A stretch of 64,000 nucleotides of DNA from Epilithonimonas lactis (GTDB lineage Bacteria; Bacteroidota; Bacteroidia; Flavobacteriales; Weeksellaceae). The position numbers were made by a program, and so were the translations under genes. Of the stretch, positions 25,098 through 34,498 are shown piece by piece (position 1 is the stretch's first letter; each line of letters opens with the position of its first letter). The notes below the pieces were generated by a model that saw only the letters and a program-made list of their open reading frames with translations, had not been told where the DNA came from and ran no database searches. The DNA lies in contig NZ_FOFI01000001.1 of the NCBI RefSeq assembly GCF_900110605.1, positions 496,001 to 560,000 on the forward strand, written 5' to 3'.

Positions 25098-28000
25098 ATG
25101 AAGTTAGCAGAAATATCCATTAAAAGACCGTCCCTCGTTATCGTACTCTTTACGATCCTGACGTTGGGAGGTTTGTTAAGTTACTCCATGATGGGGTACG
25201 AGTTGATCCCGAAATTTGAAACCAATATGGTAACGATCTCTACCGTTTATCCGGGAGCTTCGCCTGCAGAGGTGGAAACTTCGGTGACGCGTAAGATCGA
25301 GGATGCCGTTGGTTCTTTGGAAAACGTAAAAAAAGTAGAGTCATCTTCCTACGAAAGTTTATCGGTGATCATGGTTCAGTTGAACACCGGAGCCGACGTG
25401 AACTATGCTTTGAATGATGCACAAAGGAAGGTAAACGCTATTTTGGCAGACCTTCCGGAAGATGCGGATCCGCCGTCACTACAGAAATTCTCATTGGATG
25501 ATCTCCCGATCATGACCTTGAGTATCTCTAGTAATAAGTTGAACAACAAAGATCTTTATGACCTTTTAGATAAAAAAATTGAACCGATCTTTTCCCGTGT
25601 AAACGGTGTGGCTCAGGTTGACCTTGTTGGTGGACAGGAGAGAGAGATCCAAGTGAGTTTGGATGAGAAAAAAATGCAGGGTTACGGTCTTGCAATCGCA
25701 GATGTACAGCAGGCAATTCTTTCTTCAAACTTAGATTTCCCAACGGGAGCTTTGAAGACCAGAACTTCCAGATCGACAATTAGACTTTCTGGGAAATACA
25801 GAGATGTAGCAGAAATGAACAACCTTGTGGTTTCCAACAAAGATGGCGCGCAGGTTCGTTTGTCTGATATAGCAACGGTTTTCGATACACAAAAAGATAT
25901 CGAGAAAGTAGCGAGATACAATCAGAATTCTACGATCTTAATGCAGATCAAAAAACAATCTGATGCGAATGCTGTAGCGGTTTCAGAATTGGTGCAGAAA
26001 ACGATTGCTCAGGTGGAAGGGAATTATAAAGTTCAGGATATCAAAGTCAATATTGTAGATGATACGACAGATTTTACGCTTGAAGCGGCAGACCACGTGA
26101 TTTTCGATTTGTTCTTGGCGATTATTTTGGTAGCTGTGGTAATGTTATTGTTCCTTCACAACATTAGAAATGCATTTATCGTAATGGTTTCGATTCCAGT
26201 ATCGTTGATTGCAACGGTGATCGGAATGTATTTGATGGGATATACTTTGAACTTGATGAGTTTATTGGGACTTTCACTCGTGGTAGGTATCCTAGTGGAT
26301 GACGCGATTGTGGTTTTGGAGAACGTTTACCGTCACATGGAGATGGGAAAAAGCAGGATCCGTGCAGCTTATGATGGTGCTTCCGAAATTGGATTTACAG
26401 TAACAGCGATCACGATGGTAATTGTCGTGGTATTCTTACCGATTGCGATGAGTTCCGGTCTGGTTTCTGATATCTTGGCGCAGTTCTGTGTCACGGTAGT
26501 TATTGCGACGATGTTCTCATTGTTGGCTTCATTTACCATCATTCCTTGGTTATCTTCAAGATATGGAAAATTGGTTCATTTGACTGGCAAAAATCCTTTT
26601 GAGAAATTCATTCTTTGGTTCGAAAAACAATTGGAGAAATTCACACATTGGATTTCAGGAATTCTAGAATGGGCGCTTAAAACTGGATGGAGAAGAATAA
26701 TGGTGGTTGTAGTGACTTTCATAGTTTTGATCTCATCTTTTATGTTGGTCGCATTCGGATTTATTGGAGGTGAATTCTTCCCGAAAATGGACAGAGGACA
26801 GTTCCTTGTTCAGATGGAATTATCAAAAGATGCTTCTGTAGAGAAAACCAATCAGGTGACTTTGGCAGTTGAAAAATATTTGAGAGATGATAAAGATGTA
26901 GTCGATATGATTACAACAGTTGGTCAGCAGTCATCAGGTTTTGGTGGTGCGCAGGCAACTTTGTATCAATCCGAAATTCAAGTGATTTTGGTCGATAAAT
27001 CTGAACGTAACGAAAGTACAGACATCAAATCAGCAAAAATAAAGAGAGCTTTAGAAGAGAAATTCACTGGCGTTGAATTCAAAACAGCACCAATTGGATT
27101 GATGGGAGCAGACAATGCGCCAATCGAAATGGTAGTAACTGCTCAGGACAACGCAACAGCCAACAAAGAAGCGAACAGAATCCTCGCATTATTGAAAAAA
27201 GTGCCTGGTTCCGTAGATGCGGAATTGTCAACCGACTCTGGAAGTCCGGAAGTGCAGGTGAATATCGACAGAGATAAAATGTCTTCTTTAGGCTTGAATC
27301 TTTCCGGTGTAGGACAAACGATGCAGACTGCATTTAGTGGAAATACAGACGGGAAATTCAGAGCTGGAGAATATGAATATGACATCAATATCCGTTTTGG
27401 TGATGCCAACAGACAGTCGATTGATGACGTTAGAAACTTGATGTTCACCAATCCTTCTGGACAGCAAGTAAGATTGAGCCAATTCGCTGAAGTAAAAATG
27501 GGTTCTGGACCGAGTTTGTTGGAACGTAGAGACAAAGCGCCTTCTGTAAAAGTAAAATCCAAAGTGGTAGGTCGTCCTGTAGGTGATGTTGCCAACGAAT
27601 GGGCTGTGCAGTTTATGGACAACGAGAAAACCAAACCAGCCGGCGTAAGCTACATCTGGAGTGGAGATATGGAAAATCAGACCGAAGGTTTCGGTACTTT
27701 AGGAATCGCATTATTGGCGGCTATTGTATTGGTTTATTTGGTAATGGTTTCCTTATATGACTCGTTTGTCTATCCATTTGTGGTACTATTCTCGATTCCA
27801 TTGGCATTGATTGGAGTAATGGTGATCCTCGCCATCACAGGAAATTCATTGAACATCTTTACGATGCTCGGGATGATCATGTTGATTGGTTTGGTTGCGA
27901 AGAATGCGATCATGATTGTCGATTTTGCCAATATGAGAAAGGCGGCCGGAGCAAGTACGCACGACGCTTTGATCCAGGCGAACCACGCACGTCTTCGTCC

Positions 28001-28286
28001 AATCTTGATGACCACGATTGCGATGATCTTCGGTATGATCCCGATTGCGATTGCGAAAGGAGCAGGAGCGGAGATGAACAATGGATTAGCTTGGGTAATT
28101 ATCGGTGGTTTGACATCATCATTGTTTCTTACCTTGATCATCGTGCCAGTTGTTTATTCATTATTTGATTCATTGCTTAGAAGAATGGGCAAAGGCGAAC
28201 CAGTAGATTATGACGCTGAAATGAAAGCAGACTATGACCACAGAGAACTAAGTGAAGACGGATTCACTCCGAAACACGTAGATTAA
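25098..28286 (+). CDS. Efflux RND transporter permease (AcrB/HAE1-like)
   Basis: A 1062-residue inner-membrane pump driven by protons. It has the RND plan: one N-terminal membrane segment, a large periplasmic loop, about five segments around residues 335-500, a second periplasmic loop (about 560-860), and a C-terminal block. The proton-relay aspartates are in GILVDDAIVVLENVYRHME in the fourth segment. The second half contains GLVAKNAIMIVDFAN and LTTIAMIFGMIPIA. HAE1-type pumps usually export hydrophobic drugs or bile-like compounds. A strong terminator follows. The operon lacks any other accessory gene. Confidence 0.95.
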   Translation: MKLAEISIKRPSLVIVLFTILTLGGLLSYSMMGYELIPKFETNMVTISTVYPGASPAEVETSVTRKIEDAVGSLENVKKVESSSYESLSVIMVQLNTGADVNYALNDAQRKVNAILADLPEDADPPSLQKFSLDDLPIMTLSISSNKLNNKDLYDLLDKKIEPIFSRVNGVAQVDLVGGQEREIQVSLDEKKMQGYGLAIADVQQAILSSNLDFPTGALKTRTSRSTIRLSGKYRDVAEMNNLVVSNKDGAQVRLSDIATVFDTQKDIEKVARYNQNSTILMQIKKQSDANAVAVSELVQKTIAQVEGNYKVQDIKVNIVDDTTDFTLEAADHVIFDLFLAIILVAVVMLLFLHNIRNAFIVMVSIPVSLIATVIGMYLMGYTLNLMSLLGLSLVVGILVDDAIVVLENVYRHMEMGKSRIRAAYDGASEIGFTVTAITMVIVVVFLPIAMSSGLVSDILAQFCVTVVIATMFSLLASFTIIPWLSSRYGKLVHLTGKNPFEKFILWFEKQLEKFTHWISGILEWALKTGWRRIMVVVVTFIVLISSFMLVAFGFIGGEFFPKMDRGQFLVQMELSKDASVEKTNQVTLAVEKYLRDDKDVVDMITTVGQQSSGFGGAQATLYQSEIQVILVDKSERNESTDIKSAKIKRALEEKFTGVEFKTAPIGLMGADNAPIEMVVTAQDNATANKEANRILALLKKVPGSVDAELSTDSGSPEVQVNIDRDKMSSLGLNLSGVGQTMQTAFSGNTDGKFRAGEYEYDINIRFGDANRQSIDDVRNLMFTNPSGQQVRLSQFAEVKMGSGPSLLERRDKAPSVKVKSKVVGRPVGDVANEWAVQFMDNEKTKPAGVSYIWSGDMENQTEGFGTLGIALLAAIVLVYLVMVSLYDSFVYPFVVLFSIPLALIGVMVILAITGNSLNIFTMLGMIMLIGLVAKNAIMIVDFANMRKAAGASTHDALIQANHARLRPILMTTIAMIFGMIPIAIAKGAGAEMNNGLAWVIIGGLTSSLFLTLIIVPVVYSLFDSLLRRMGKGEPVDYDAEMKADYDHRELSEDGFTPKHVD

Positions 28287-28308
28287 AATATCAATTATTT
28301 AATCCTTG

Positions 28309-28342
28309 AAACCGTATCAATTTTTATTGATGCGGTTTTTTT
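28309..28342 (+). terminator. Intrinsic terminator after the RND efflux operon
   Basis: AAACCGTATCAAT and ATTGATGCGGTTT pair with one G-T wobble around a short T loop, followed by T. Confidence 0.85.
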
Positions 28343-28367
28343 ATGAATTAAACGATTGAATTAAAAC

Positions 28368-28394
28368 AAAAAAACTCCCAGAAAAATCTGAGAG
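28368..28394 (-). terminator. Intrinsic terminator after the DnaJ-KTSC gene
   Basis: On the minus strand CTCTCAGA and TCTGGGAG pair around a short T loop and are followed by seven T. Confidence 0.8.
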
Positions 28395-28421
28395 CCGACA
28401 ATATATTTTTAAAGCTAGAAA

Positions 28422-28868
28422 TTAATCTGCCATTACTTCGCCAGATTTTCTGTAGATGAAATTCCCGTAGATGTGTCTTCTCGCAAAACGGCTTGGAGAA
28501 TCAGAATTCACCATTTTGATATAAATGTTTCTTGGAACACCAATATATTCGAACATTTTTCCGTTCAAGTGCTGAACTTTCAAAATTGATTTTTCTAAAT
28601 AGAAATCGGTGATGATAGAAGTGGTAATGGTCTCCGTGTATTCCTCTTTATATTTTTCCTGAGTTTCCTCGTGGATGCTTACTAGAAAGTGGTAAGCCTC
28701 GATCACAGATTTGCTTTTGTCTTCTGCTTCCAGTTTTCCAGCTTCGTCATTCACAAATTTGTCAGGATGCGTGTCCTTCATCGTGTTTCTGTAAATGGTT
28801 TTAAGGTCTTTCAGAGTTGCAGTTTTGTCAACGCCAAGTAGCTTTCTGTGTTCGCCTATTCTTTTCAT
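28422..28868 (-). CDS. J-domain protein with C-terminal KTSC domain
   Basis: A 148-residue cytoplasmic protein. Residues 5-70 form a J domain with the HPD tripeptide at 34-36 (DTHPDKF), the signature that stimulates DnaK. Residues about 85-140 match the KTSC domain: SILKVQHLNGKMFEYIGVP followed by YIKMVNSDSPSRFARRHIYG and the terminal basic strand. KTSC is a small domain of unknown function. The fusion suggests recruitment of DnaK to the KTSC ligand. It stands alone between terminators. Confidence 0.82.
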   Translation of the reverse strand: MKRIGEHRKLLGVDKTATLKDLKTIYRNTMKDTHPDKFVNDEAGKLEAEDKSKSVIEAYHFLVSIHEETQEKYKEEYTETITTSIITDFYLEKSILKVQHLNGKMFEYIGVPRNIYIKMVNSDSPSRFARRHIYGNFIYRKSGEVMAD

Positions 28869-29076
28869 AAGTAGATTTTAATAATTTGTCATAGACCAGA
28901 TCAAGGGTCTATTTTCGGGGTGCAAAATTAAGCTTTTAAATTTAAAATATCATAACTTATTCATTATTAATTTATTTGTGAAGAAATTGATAATTTATTT
29001 TTATTGTCTATTATTAATTAAAAGGTCTTTATTTCATTTAAATCCAAAGATCTTCAATTGTCTGGATGGCGAAGGA

Positions 29077-29769
29077 TCATCTATAGAAATTAAGTTCGGA
29101 ATTTTCGTAAACGTATTTTGTACCGTTATTCCTTATAAAAATATCCTTGCTGCCAGGCTGCAGAAGTAGAGAATCCGTTTCGAAGGTGAAATTTATTTTC
29201 CTGTCGGCTTCTTTGATTTTTAAAACGTTGGTCATCGGCAATTCCATTTGGTTAGATTCTATGTCCATATTTCCGATATATTTGATGCTGTTGCCATCGA
29301 TGAGGAAAGCTTCGGCGCCCATAAAATATTCGTAGGCGATCTGAAAAACGATGATGATCTTATCATTGTGATCATTCTTGAAAAAGTGTGGTTCGAAAAG
29401 ATAGATGTCTCCAAATCCAATTGATTTGAAAAGGATCTTGTTCTGAGAATCCAAAACCAGCAATCGTCTTCCATTGTTGTTTTCGGAATCTGGCGGCACG
29501 ATTTTACCATCCACAGGATTATAATATCCAGTCACAATTTTGAATTGATTCAGCTGATGTGTGGTAAAAGTCTCAAAACCAGAGACGTCGATGTTTTTGA
29601 TCGAATCCGCTTTGAATTCATGATAATCAATTGTTTCGCGGCGCAGATCATCTTTGGCGCTTAGATCAGTTTTACTTTGCGTTGTTACTTTTTTCTCAGT
29701 CGGTTTCTTTTGACATTGAATCAAAAATAGGGTGCTAAACAAAAAAAGGATCAAATTTTTCATCTTCAT
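29077..29769 (-). CDS. Hypothetical lipoprotein
   Basis: A 230-residue envelope protein with the lipobox LFLIQC (lipidated Cys at residue 19). After a polar linker it has a beta-rich region including GRRLLVLDSQNKILFKSIGFGD near residue 100, which suggests a beta-propeller-like blade, but I recognise no family. It lies 2 bp from the gene at 29772 on the same strand, so the two are cotranscribed and may act together. Confidence 0.75.
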   Translation of the reverse strand: MKMKNLILFLFSTLFLIQCQKKPTEKKVTTQSKTDLSAKDDLRRETIDYHEFKADSIKNIDVSGFETFTTHQLNQFKIVTGYYNPVDGKIVPPDSENNNGRRLLVLDSQNKILFKSIGFGDIYLFEPHFFKNDHNDKIIIVFQIAYEYFMGAEAFLIDGNSIKYIGNMDIESNQMELPMTNVLKIKEADRKINFTFETDSLLLQPGSKDIFIRNNGTKYVYENSELNFYR

Positions 29770-29771
29770 TT

Positions 29772-30287
29772 TTACTTATTAGTTAAGATTTTTTCGATGG
29801 ATTCCAAGATCTCTTTTTCTACAATTTCCTCATGCAGCGTTTCCAGCGTGTAACTTTGTTCCTTCATCGCAGCAGTACCTTCTCCGTTTTGGAAAATGGT
29901 ATCCATGTGAATTCCGATTTTCTTATAATATTTGTCGGCCGTGAACATGATGTGTGGAAACTTGTTGTTGGTGTAGAAATTTGAATCCACGTTTCTGGAG
30001 ATCTGAAGTTTGATATTTGGTTGCGAATTGATTCCTGTTCCGCTTCTTTCTTCATTGATGGTGATCTTACAACCAAATCCATTCTGTCTCAGCATTCTTC
30101 TGAACTCCTGCATTTTTGGGTCGATCAGATTTTTGCAAAGTGTTTTGAAACTTTCCAGAAACAAGTCTTCTTCACTTTTTTGCTTCTCCTGGCTTTCCTT
30201 CAGTTTTTGTTCCTCCGATTTTAGGTTGGAAAATAGAGCATTCAGTTTATCTATATTTTCTTCTTTCATTTGATGTTCATTTTTCAA
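29772..30287 (-). CDS. Hypothetical cytoplasmic protein with N-terminal coiled coil
   Basis: A 171-residue protein that I do not recognise. Residues 10-50 are rich in Lys, Glu and Gln and should form a coiled coil; the rest is mixed alpha/beta with KITINEERSGTGINSQPN near residue 74. No signal peptide or membrane segment. The true start may be the Met at 30269, six codons in. It is the first gene of a pair with the lipoprotein downstream. Confidence 0.65.
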   Translation of the reverse strand: MKNEHQMKEENIDKLNALFSNLKSEEQKLKESQEKQKSEEDLFLESFKTLCKNLIDPKMQEFRRMLRQNGFGCKITINEERSGTGINSQPNIKLQISRNVDSNFYTNNKFPHIMFTADKYYKKIGIHMDTIFQNGEGTAAMKEQSYTLETLHEEIVEKEILESIEKILTNK

Positions 30288-30454
30288 TTAATTTTAGCCT
30301 TGATAATCCATCTCGCATAAATCTTTTTCAAATATAAATAAAATCGCAAAATGGAAATTCATGTATCAGAAAAATACGATGAGCATTAATGAAATATAAA
30401 GGATTATAAATTTTAAAATTGAATAGTAAAATAATTATGTTAAAAAGAAAATCT

Positions 30455-30462
30455 TATCTTTG
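30455..30462 (+). promoter_or_regulatory. -7 element for the META-domain gene
   Basis: TATCTTTG matches TAnnTTTG. The in-frame TTG at 30460 lies inside this element, so translation must start at the ATG at 30481. Confidence 0.55.
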
Positions 30463-30480
30463 GATTATAATTTATATCCA

Positions 30481-30885
30481 ATGAAAAATATTTTTTATAC
30501 GATCATAATCACGTTGGCAATGGTCTCTTGTACAAGTAGAGTAGGCAACGCTAACAAAGTTGGTAAGAATCAAGCTCCAGTTACGGGAACGCAATGGGTT
30601 TTGGCAGACAACATCGCCAGCAAGCCGACCTTGGTGATAGAGGAGAACAGGATCTCTGGAAACGCCGGCTGCAACAATTATTTTTCTGATGCAGTGATCG
30701 ATACTTCTGCGGGAAACTTCTCTGCAAAGAACATCGGTTCTACAAGAAAAATGTGCAACAACATGACGGCTGAGACCAGCTATATCAGTGTTTTGCAAGA
30801 GGTGAACAAATATGTGGTAACAGAAAATACTTTGGAACTTTACAAAGACAATCTACTTTTGTTGAAATTCAACAAGCAGCAATAA
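30481..30885 (+). CDS. META domain lipoprotein (HslJ-like)
   Basis: A 134-residue envelope lipoprotein. The lipobox is LAMVSC with lipidated Cys at residue 17. The META domain is recognisable by TQWVLADN near residue 38, ISGNAGCNNYFSDAV near residue 60 and STRKMCNNM near residue 88; its two cysteines may pair. HslJ-type proteins are linked to stress and novobiocin resistance in E. coli, but the role here is open. The start choice rests on the promoter position at 30455. Confidence 0.85.
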   Translation: MKNIFYTIIITLAMVSCTSRVGNANKVGKNQAPVTGTQWVLADNIASKPTLVIEENRISGNAGCNNYFSDAVIDTSAGNFSAKNIGSTRKMCNNMTAETSYISVLQEVNKYVVTENTLELYKDNLLLLKFNKQQ

Positions 30886-30888
30886 TCT

Positions 30889-30976
30889 AAAAATCCATCA
30901 AAATTATTTCCCCAACCCTAAAGGGTGTAATTTTGATGGATTTTTTAATTGATTTTTGCTCCCTTTAGGGTTGGGG
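30889..30976 (+). terminator. Terminator after the META gene interlocked with a second perfect stem
   Basis: Stem A is an 18-bp perfect pairing of 30889-30906 with 30928-30945, ending in T, and is a good terminator. Stem B is a 16-bp perfect pairing of 30910-30925 (CCCCAACCCTAAAGGG) with 30961-30976. The left arm of B is in the loop of A and the right arm of A is in the loop of B, so they interlock. Confidence 0.75.
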
Positions 30977-31063
30977 GAATACAAAAATTAATTAAAAATT
31001 TATATTTGAACAAAGGCACTATGCGTATGATCAGTAAAAACTTTTGTGGTTACAAAAAAGCAT

Positions 31064-31096
31064 AAAAAAAGGAACTCAAAACTGAGTTCCTTTTTT
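31064..31096 (-). terminator. Terminator after the acidic 81-residue protein gene
   Basis: GGAACTCA and TGAGTTCC form a perfect stem flanked by A and T runs, directly after the stop codon on the minus strand. Confidence 0.85.
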
Positions 31097-31097
31097 A

Positions 31098-31343
31098 TTA
31101 TTCTTCGTCTTCTTCCTCGTCGTCGTATTTTGCAAGTTCTTCATCACACCATTTGAAGGCTTCTTCCACAACTTTCGTAGCCTCGTTTGCTACAGTTTCT
31201 TCGTCGTCTCCTTCCAAGTCATCCAACCATTCTACATCCTCTTCTTCTACGTTTAGGATGAAACGTGGATACTCTGTGTGTACTACAAAAAGATCTTCTG
31301 GAAATTCAGAATTGTCGGCTAATAAAAACTTAGGTAATTTCAT
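31098..31343 (-). CDS. Small conserved acidic protein
   Basis: An 81-residue, very acidic cytoplasmic protein. It begins MKLPKFLLADNSEFPEDLFVV and has a central EEEDVEWLDDLEG; the last 25 residues are mostly Glu, Asp and Lys. I know no function. The clean start, own terminator and full-length reading frame support it as a real gene. Confidence 0.7.
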   Translation of the reverse strand: MKLPKFLLADNSEFPEDLFVVHTEYPRFILNVEEEDVEWLDDLEGDDEETVANEATKVVEEAFKWCDEELAKYDDEEEDEE

Positions 31344-31422
31344 AATATAAAATTTTAAATAAATCAGAGCATTTTGTGACTGTCACTCTATGGTTCAAAG
31401 ATAGAAAAATTCCCGAAAACTA

Positions 31423-32754
31423 TTATTGATAATTATTTTTTTTGATCCTCATTTTAGTTTCCACTTTGTGCCTTGTCAAAACGCGCTTCTGCAGCGTATC
31501 TTTTGGCTGGAAAGTAATATAGATCTTCGGATTCACCGTGCTGATGAGTTCTGCTGTTTGGATCTCTTCGCTTCCATCATCTTTAATATAGAATTTCAAT
31601 GTTTCCTCTTTCATGTTTTCTTTTTCAAGGAACTTGCTGATCTCTTTTCTGTTGTCCAGATAAGAACCTTTTGACAACCAAGTGAAAGCAAATCCGGTCA
31701 TCAAACTCAAAAAAGCGATCGAATAGGTCAAACCATCAAATAGTTGAAATAATTTACTGAAAAATACCAGCCAGATTCCAATAGCAAACGGCGCTAATAA
31801 TCTGTAATCTATCGCATTCACAGAATAAACATATTGAATGAAATACGAGCAAACAATACAGACAAGAGATGTGATCAAGATGAAGTTCTCAATCTCAGAA
31901 AGTTTTGTTTTGATGAATAGAAGCACCATTGCAGTGATTGTCAAAACGCCGATGCCGTAGATTCCATAATTGATGATTCCGCCATTCGGGTCAGCAATGT
32001 GGATGAATGGATTGAAACTCGTTGCCAAACCTTGATACAATTCCAAAAGTAGAGTAGGCGTGGATTTCAAACCAATTTCCAGGAAACTATTGACGTAGTT
32101 TTCATTAAAATAATCGATGAATAAAAACTTGTAAAAACCATAAAATCCAATGCCGATAATTCCTGAGAACACAAAACTTTTCCAATAGGTTTTTTTATAA
32201 TTAAGCAAACCGGAAAATGCTGTTCCAAAACACAAGAACAATGCGCTGTAACGGATGTTGATCAATAAAATTAAAATTAAACTTAGAGAGAAAATCGCTT
32301 TTTTGGTGGAGATCTTATTATTTAAAATTTGATTCGCAACGTAGAAAAACAGGATCACAAATGGAAGCGTTAAAGCTTCACTCATCGTAAACGAAAAGAT
32401 ACTCACAAAGCTGAAAAGCGCCGATGTGACCAACAATTCTTTGAAGAAAAATCCTTTTTTGTAAGCGAAAAATAAGAGAAAGGTGTAAGCCAAAATCCCG
32501 ATCAATTTGCTACTCCAAAAATCATCAATCCCAAAATAGGTGAAAAACTTGATGGACAGTGGATAACCCAAAGGCGCGGTCGTATTGTCAATGATCGGAA
32601 ATATTTCCGATTGCCTCATATATCTGATGGAATCGGGGTTTGTACGACCTTTTTCATTCAGGAGAAATCTCAGGATGATCATTACATAGGTTGTGATCAT
32701 CAGAAGAAACTGAAGTGTTTTCTCGTACTTTTCGTTTAATTTTATGGAGATCAT
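31423..32754 (-). CDS. Polytopic membrane protein, possible glycosyltransferase-like
   Basis: A 443-residue protein with about ten hydrophobic segments between residues 10 and 370, and a soluble tail of about 75 residues. The early loop NPDSIRYMRQSEIFP followed by TTAPLGYPLSIKFF resembles the first periplasmic loop of GT-C or PMT-type glycosyltransferases, which carry an Asp near that place, but the match is weak. The ATG at 32754 is taken because the in-frame extension to 32799 overlaps a region that holds the terminator for the neighbouring gene. Substrate unknown. Confidence 0.65.
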   Translation of the reverse strand: MISIKLNEKYEKTLQFLLMITTYVMIILRFLLNEKGRTNPDSIRYMRQSEIFPIIDNTTAPLGYPLSIKFFTYFGIDDFWSSKLIGILAYTFLLFFAYKKGFFFKELLVTSALFSFVSIFSFTMSEALTLPFVILFFYVANQILNNKISTKKAIFSLSLILILLINIRYSALFLCFGTAFSGLLNYKKTYWKSFVFSGIIGIGFYGFYKFLFIDYFNENYVNSFLEIGLKSTPTLLLELYQGLATSFNPFIHIADPNGGIINYGIYGIGVLTITAMVLLFIKTKLSEIENFILITSLVCIVCSYFIQYVYSVNAIDYRLLAPFAIGIWLVFFSKLFQLFDGLTYSIAFLSLMTGFAFTWLSKGSYLDNRKEISKFLEKENMKEETLKFYIKDDGSEEIQTAELISTVNPKIYITFQPKDTLQKRVLTRHKVETKMRIKKNNYQ

Positions 32755-32765
32755 AGTTTTATTAA

Positions 32766-32798
32766 TAAAAAATGTCAGAATCAAATCTGATCCTGACA
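32766..32798 (-). terminator. Intrinsic terminator after the gene at 32837
   Basis: On the minus strand TGTCAGGATCA and TGATTCTGACA pair with one mismatch, followed by six T. Confidence 0.75.
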
Positions 32799-32836
32799 AA
32801 GTTATAAATCGTAAGCTTAAATTACTAATTAGTTAT

Positions 32837-33409
32837 TTAATCTTTATAAAGCCTTTTTTTCTCCGCCAAATAATAGTTCGAATCTTTCTCCATATAAGTA
32901 TAGAATTCATCGGTCAAAGTATCGAAATAAGTTTTTGGGAAAACCATTTTCTTTTTGATGGTTGGGATCTTGATAAGTTTCACTTTTTGATTATCAAAGT
33001 AATTCCATTCACCGATGTAAGTATTTGTAAGAAGATTCACGCTGGATTCTCCGCTTCCGTCGTTATTTGCTGGTCCGAATTCATAGCGTTCCATTCCAAT
33101 CAATCTCATCTTTCCGGTTTCTTTTTCGTAGCGGAATTGATAAGCATAGCCTGCTCGCATCTGATTCAGTTTTACTTTGAAACCATGTTTGGTTTTATCA
33201 AAAAATATCTCCCCAATATCTTCAAATCCATCCGAAGCCACTTTTTTGAATTTCTGAGAAGAAAGTTCGTAAACCACCGCTCCTATTTTGGAATCCAAAT
33301 AGAGTTTGTCGGGAATATTATCGCCGTCAAAATCCGCAGAAATTCGATTTTCCTGTGCAAAAATCAAACTTGGAAATAACAGGACAAAGAGAAATTTTTT
33401 TGTAAACAT
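32837..33409 (-). CDS. Secreted protein with an FG-GAP/EF-hand-like DxDGD motif
   Basis: A 190-residue protein with a signal peptide (residues 1-18, ends FA-Q). Immediately after it is ADFDGDNIPDKLYLD, a calcium-binding type loop found in FG-GAP and dockerin-like repeats. The remainder is beta-rich and polar. No sorting domain is present, so it is probably periplasmic. Its start is 5 bp downstream of the stop of the dehydrogenase gene at 33415, suggesting co-transcription with it. Confidence 0.72.
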   Translation of the reverse strand: MFTKKFLFVLLFPSLIFAQENRISADFDGDNIPDKLYLDSKIGAVVYELSSQKFKKVASDGFEDIGEIFFDKTKHGFKVKLNQMRAGYAYQFRYEKETGKMRLIGMERYEFGPANNDGSGESSVNLLTNTYIGEWNYFDNQKVKLIKIPTIKKKMVFPKTYFDTLTDEFYTYMEKDSNYYLAEKKRLYKD

Positions 33410-33414
33410 TTGGT

Positions 33415-34305
33415 TTATTTTAAAAACATTTTCGAAACCTTCTCCGCTTTTTTACTTTCGGAATAATCGTAGAAACCTTCTCCGGATTTCACACCTTTTT
33501 TGCCGGCCATTACCATATTGACCAAAAGTGGATTTGGCGCATATTTCGGATTTTTGAAACCGTCGTACATTACATTCAAAATAGCAAGACAAACATCAAG
33601 CCCGATGAAATCTGCCAATTGCAAAGGTCCCATTGGATGCGCCATTCCGAGTTTCATTACCGTGTCGATTTCTTCTACGCCAGCAACGCCATTGTACAAA
33701 GTTTCAATCGATTCGTTGATCATTGGCATCAAGATTCTGTTCGCCACAAATCCAGGATAATCATTCACTTCCACAGGAACTTTCCCCAAAGTTTTTGACA
33801 TTTCGAAAATCGCATCAAAAGTCTCTTTGGAAGTCGAATAACCTTTGATGATCTCTACCAATTTCATGATTGGAACCGGATTCATAAAGTGCATTCCAAT
33901 GACTTTTTCTGGGCGTTTTGTCACCGACGCAATTTTGGTAATAGAAATAGACGACGTGTTGGTCGCAAGGATGCAATTCTCTGGAGAAAGAGCATCCATC
34001 TCAGCGAATATCTTCAGTTTCAAATCCAGGTTTTCTGTCGCTGCTTCTACGATGAGGTCAGCGTTTGAAACCGCATTTTTCAGTTCTGTGAAGGTTGTAA
34101 TGTTGCCAATGCTTGTCGCCTTTTCTTCCTCGGTCAGATTTCCTTTGGCGATGATCCGGTCCAGATTCGTAGCGATTGTTTTAAGCGCTCTGTCCAGATT
34201 TTCTTGTTTCACGTCCACCAAACTTACTTGGAATCCACTTTGGGCAAAAGTATGGGCAATGCCATTTCCCATAGTTCCTGCGCCAATTACAACGATGTTT
34301 TTCAT
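33415..34305 (-). CDS. 3-hydroxyacyl-CoA (3-hydroxybutyryl-CoA) dehydrogenase
   Basis: A 296-residue cytoplasmic enzyme that interconverts 3-hydroxyacyl-CoA and 3-oxoacyl-CoA with NAD. The Rossmann motif is [17 protein letters not shown] at residues 7-23; the catalytic His is in [17 protein letters not shown] near residue 138, paired with the Glu. The C-terminal half, with [22 protein letters not shown] in altered form, is the dimerisation domain. Single-domain size matches Hbd/PaaH rather than the FadB fusion. Confidence 0.92.
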   Translation of the reverse strand: [296 protein letters not shown]

Positions 34306-34498
34306 ATGATATTAATGTATTTCAAAGGTTTAAGGAAACCTCTTTTATTGGATTGTTTTACTCTTTTGTAAATATATCATAATTTCTGAATTTGGAAAGT
34401 GATGTTATTCATATTAGGCTTACAAAATGTCCTGAATTCTATTTGGTCTCGCTTTTGAATTTAACATAATATATTTCGATGTATATAAAGTTCTAATA

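Noticed and set aside
28978-29169. 62-residue ORF starting GTG before the lipoprotein gene
   Set aside because: It overlaps the end of the lipoprotein gene and has no promoter, start or domain.
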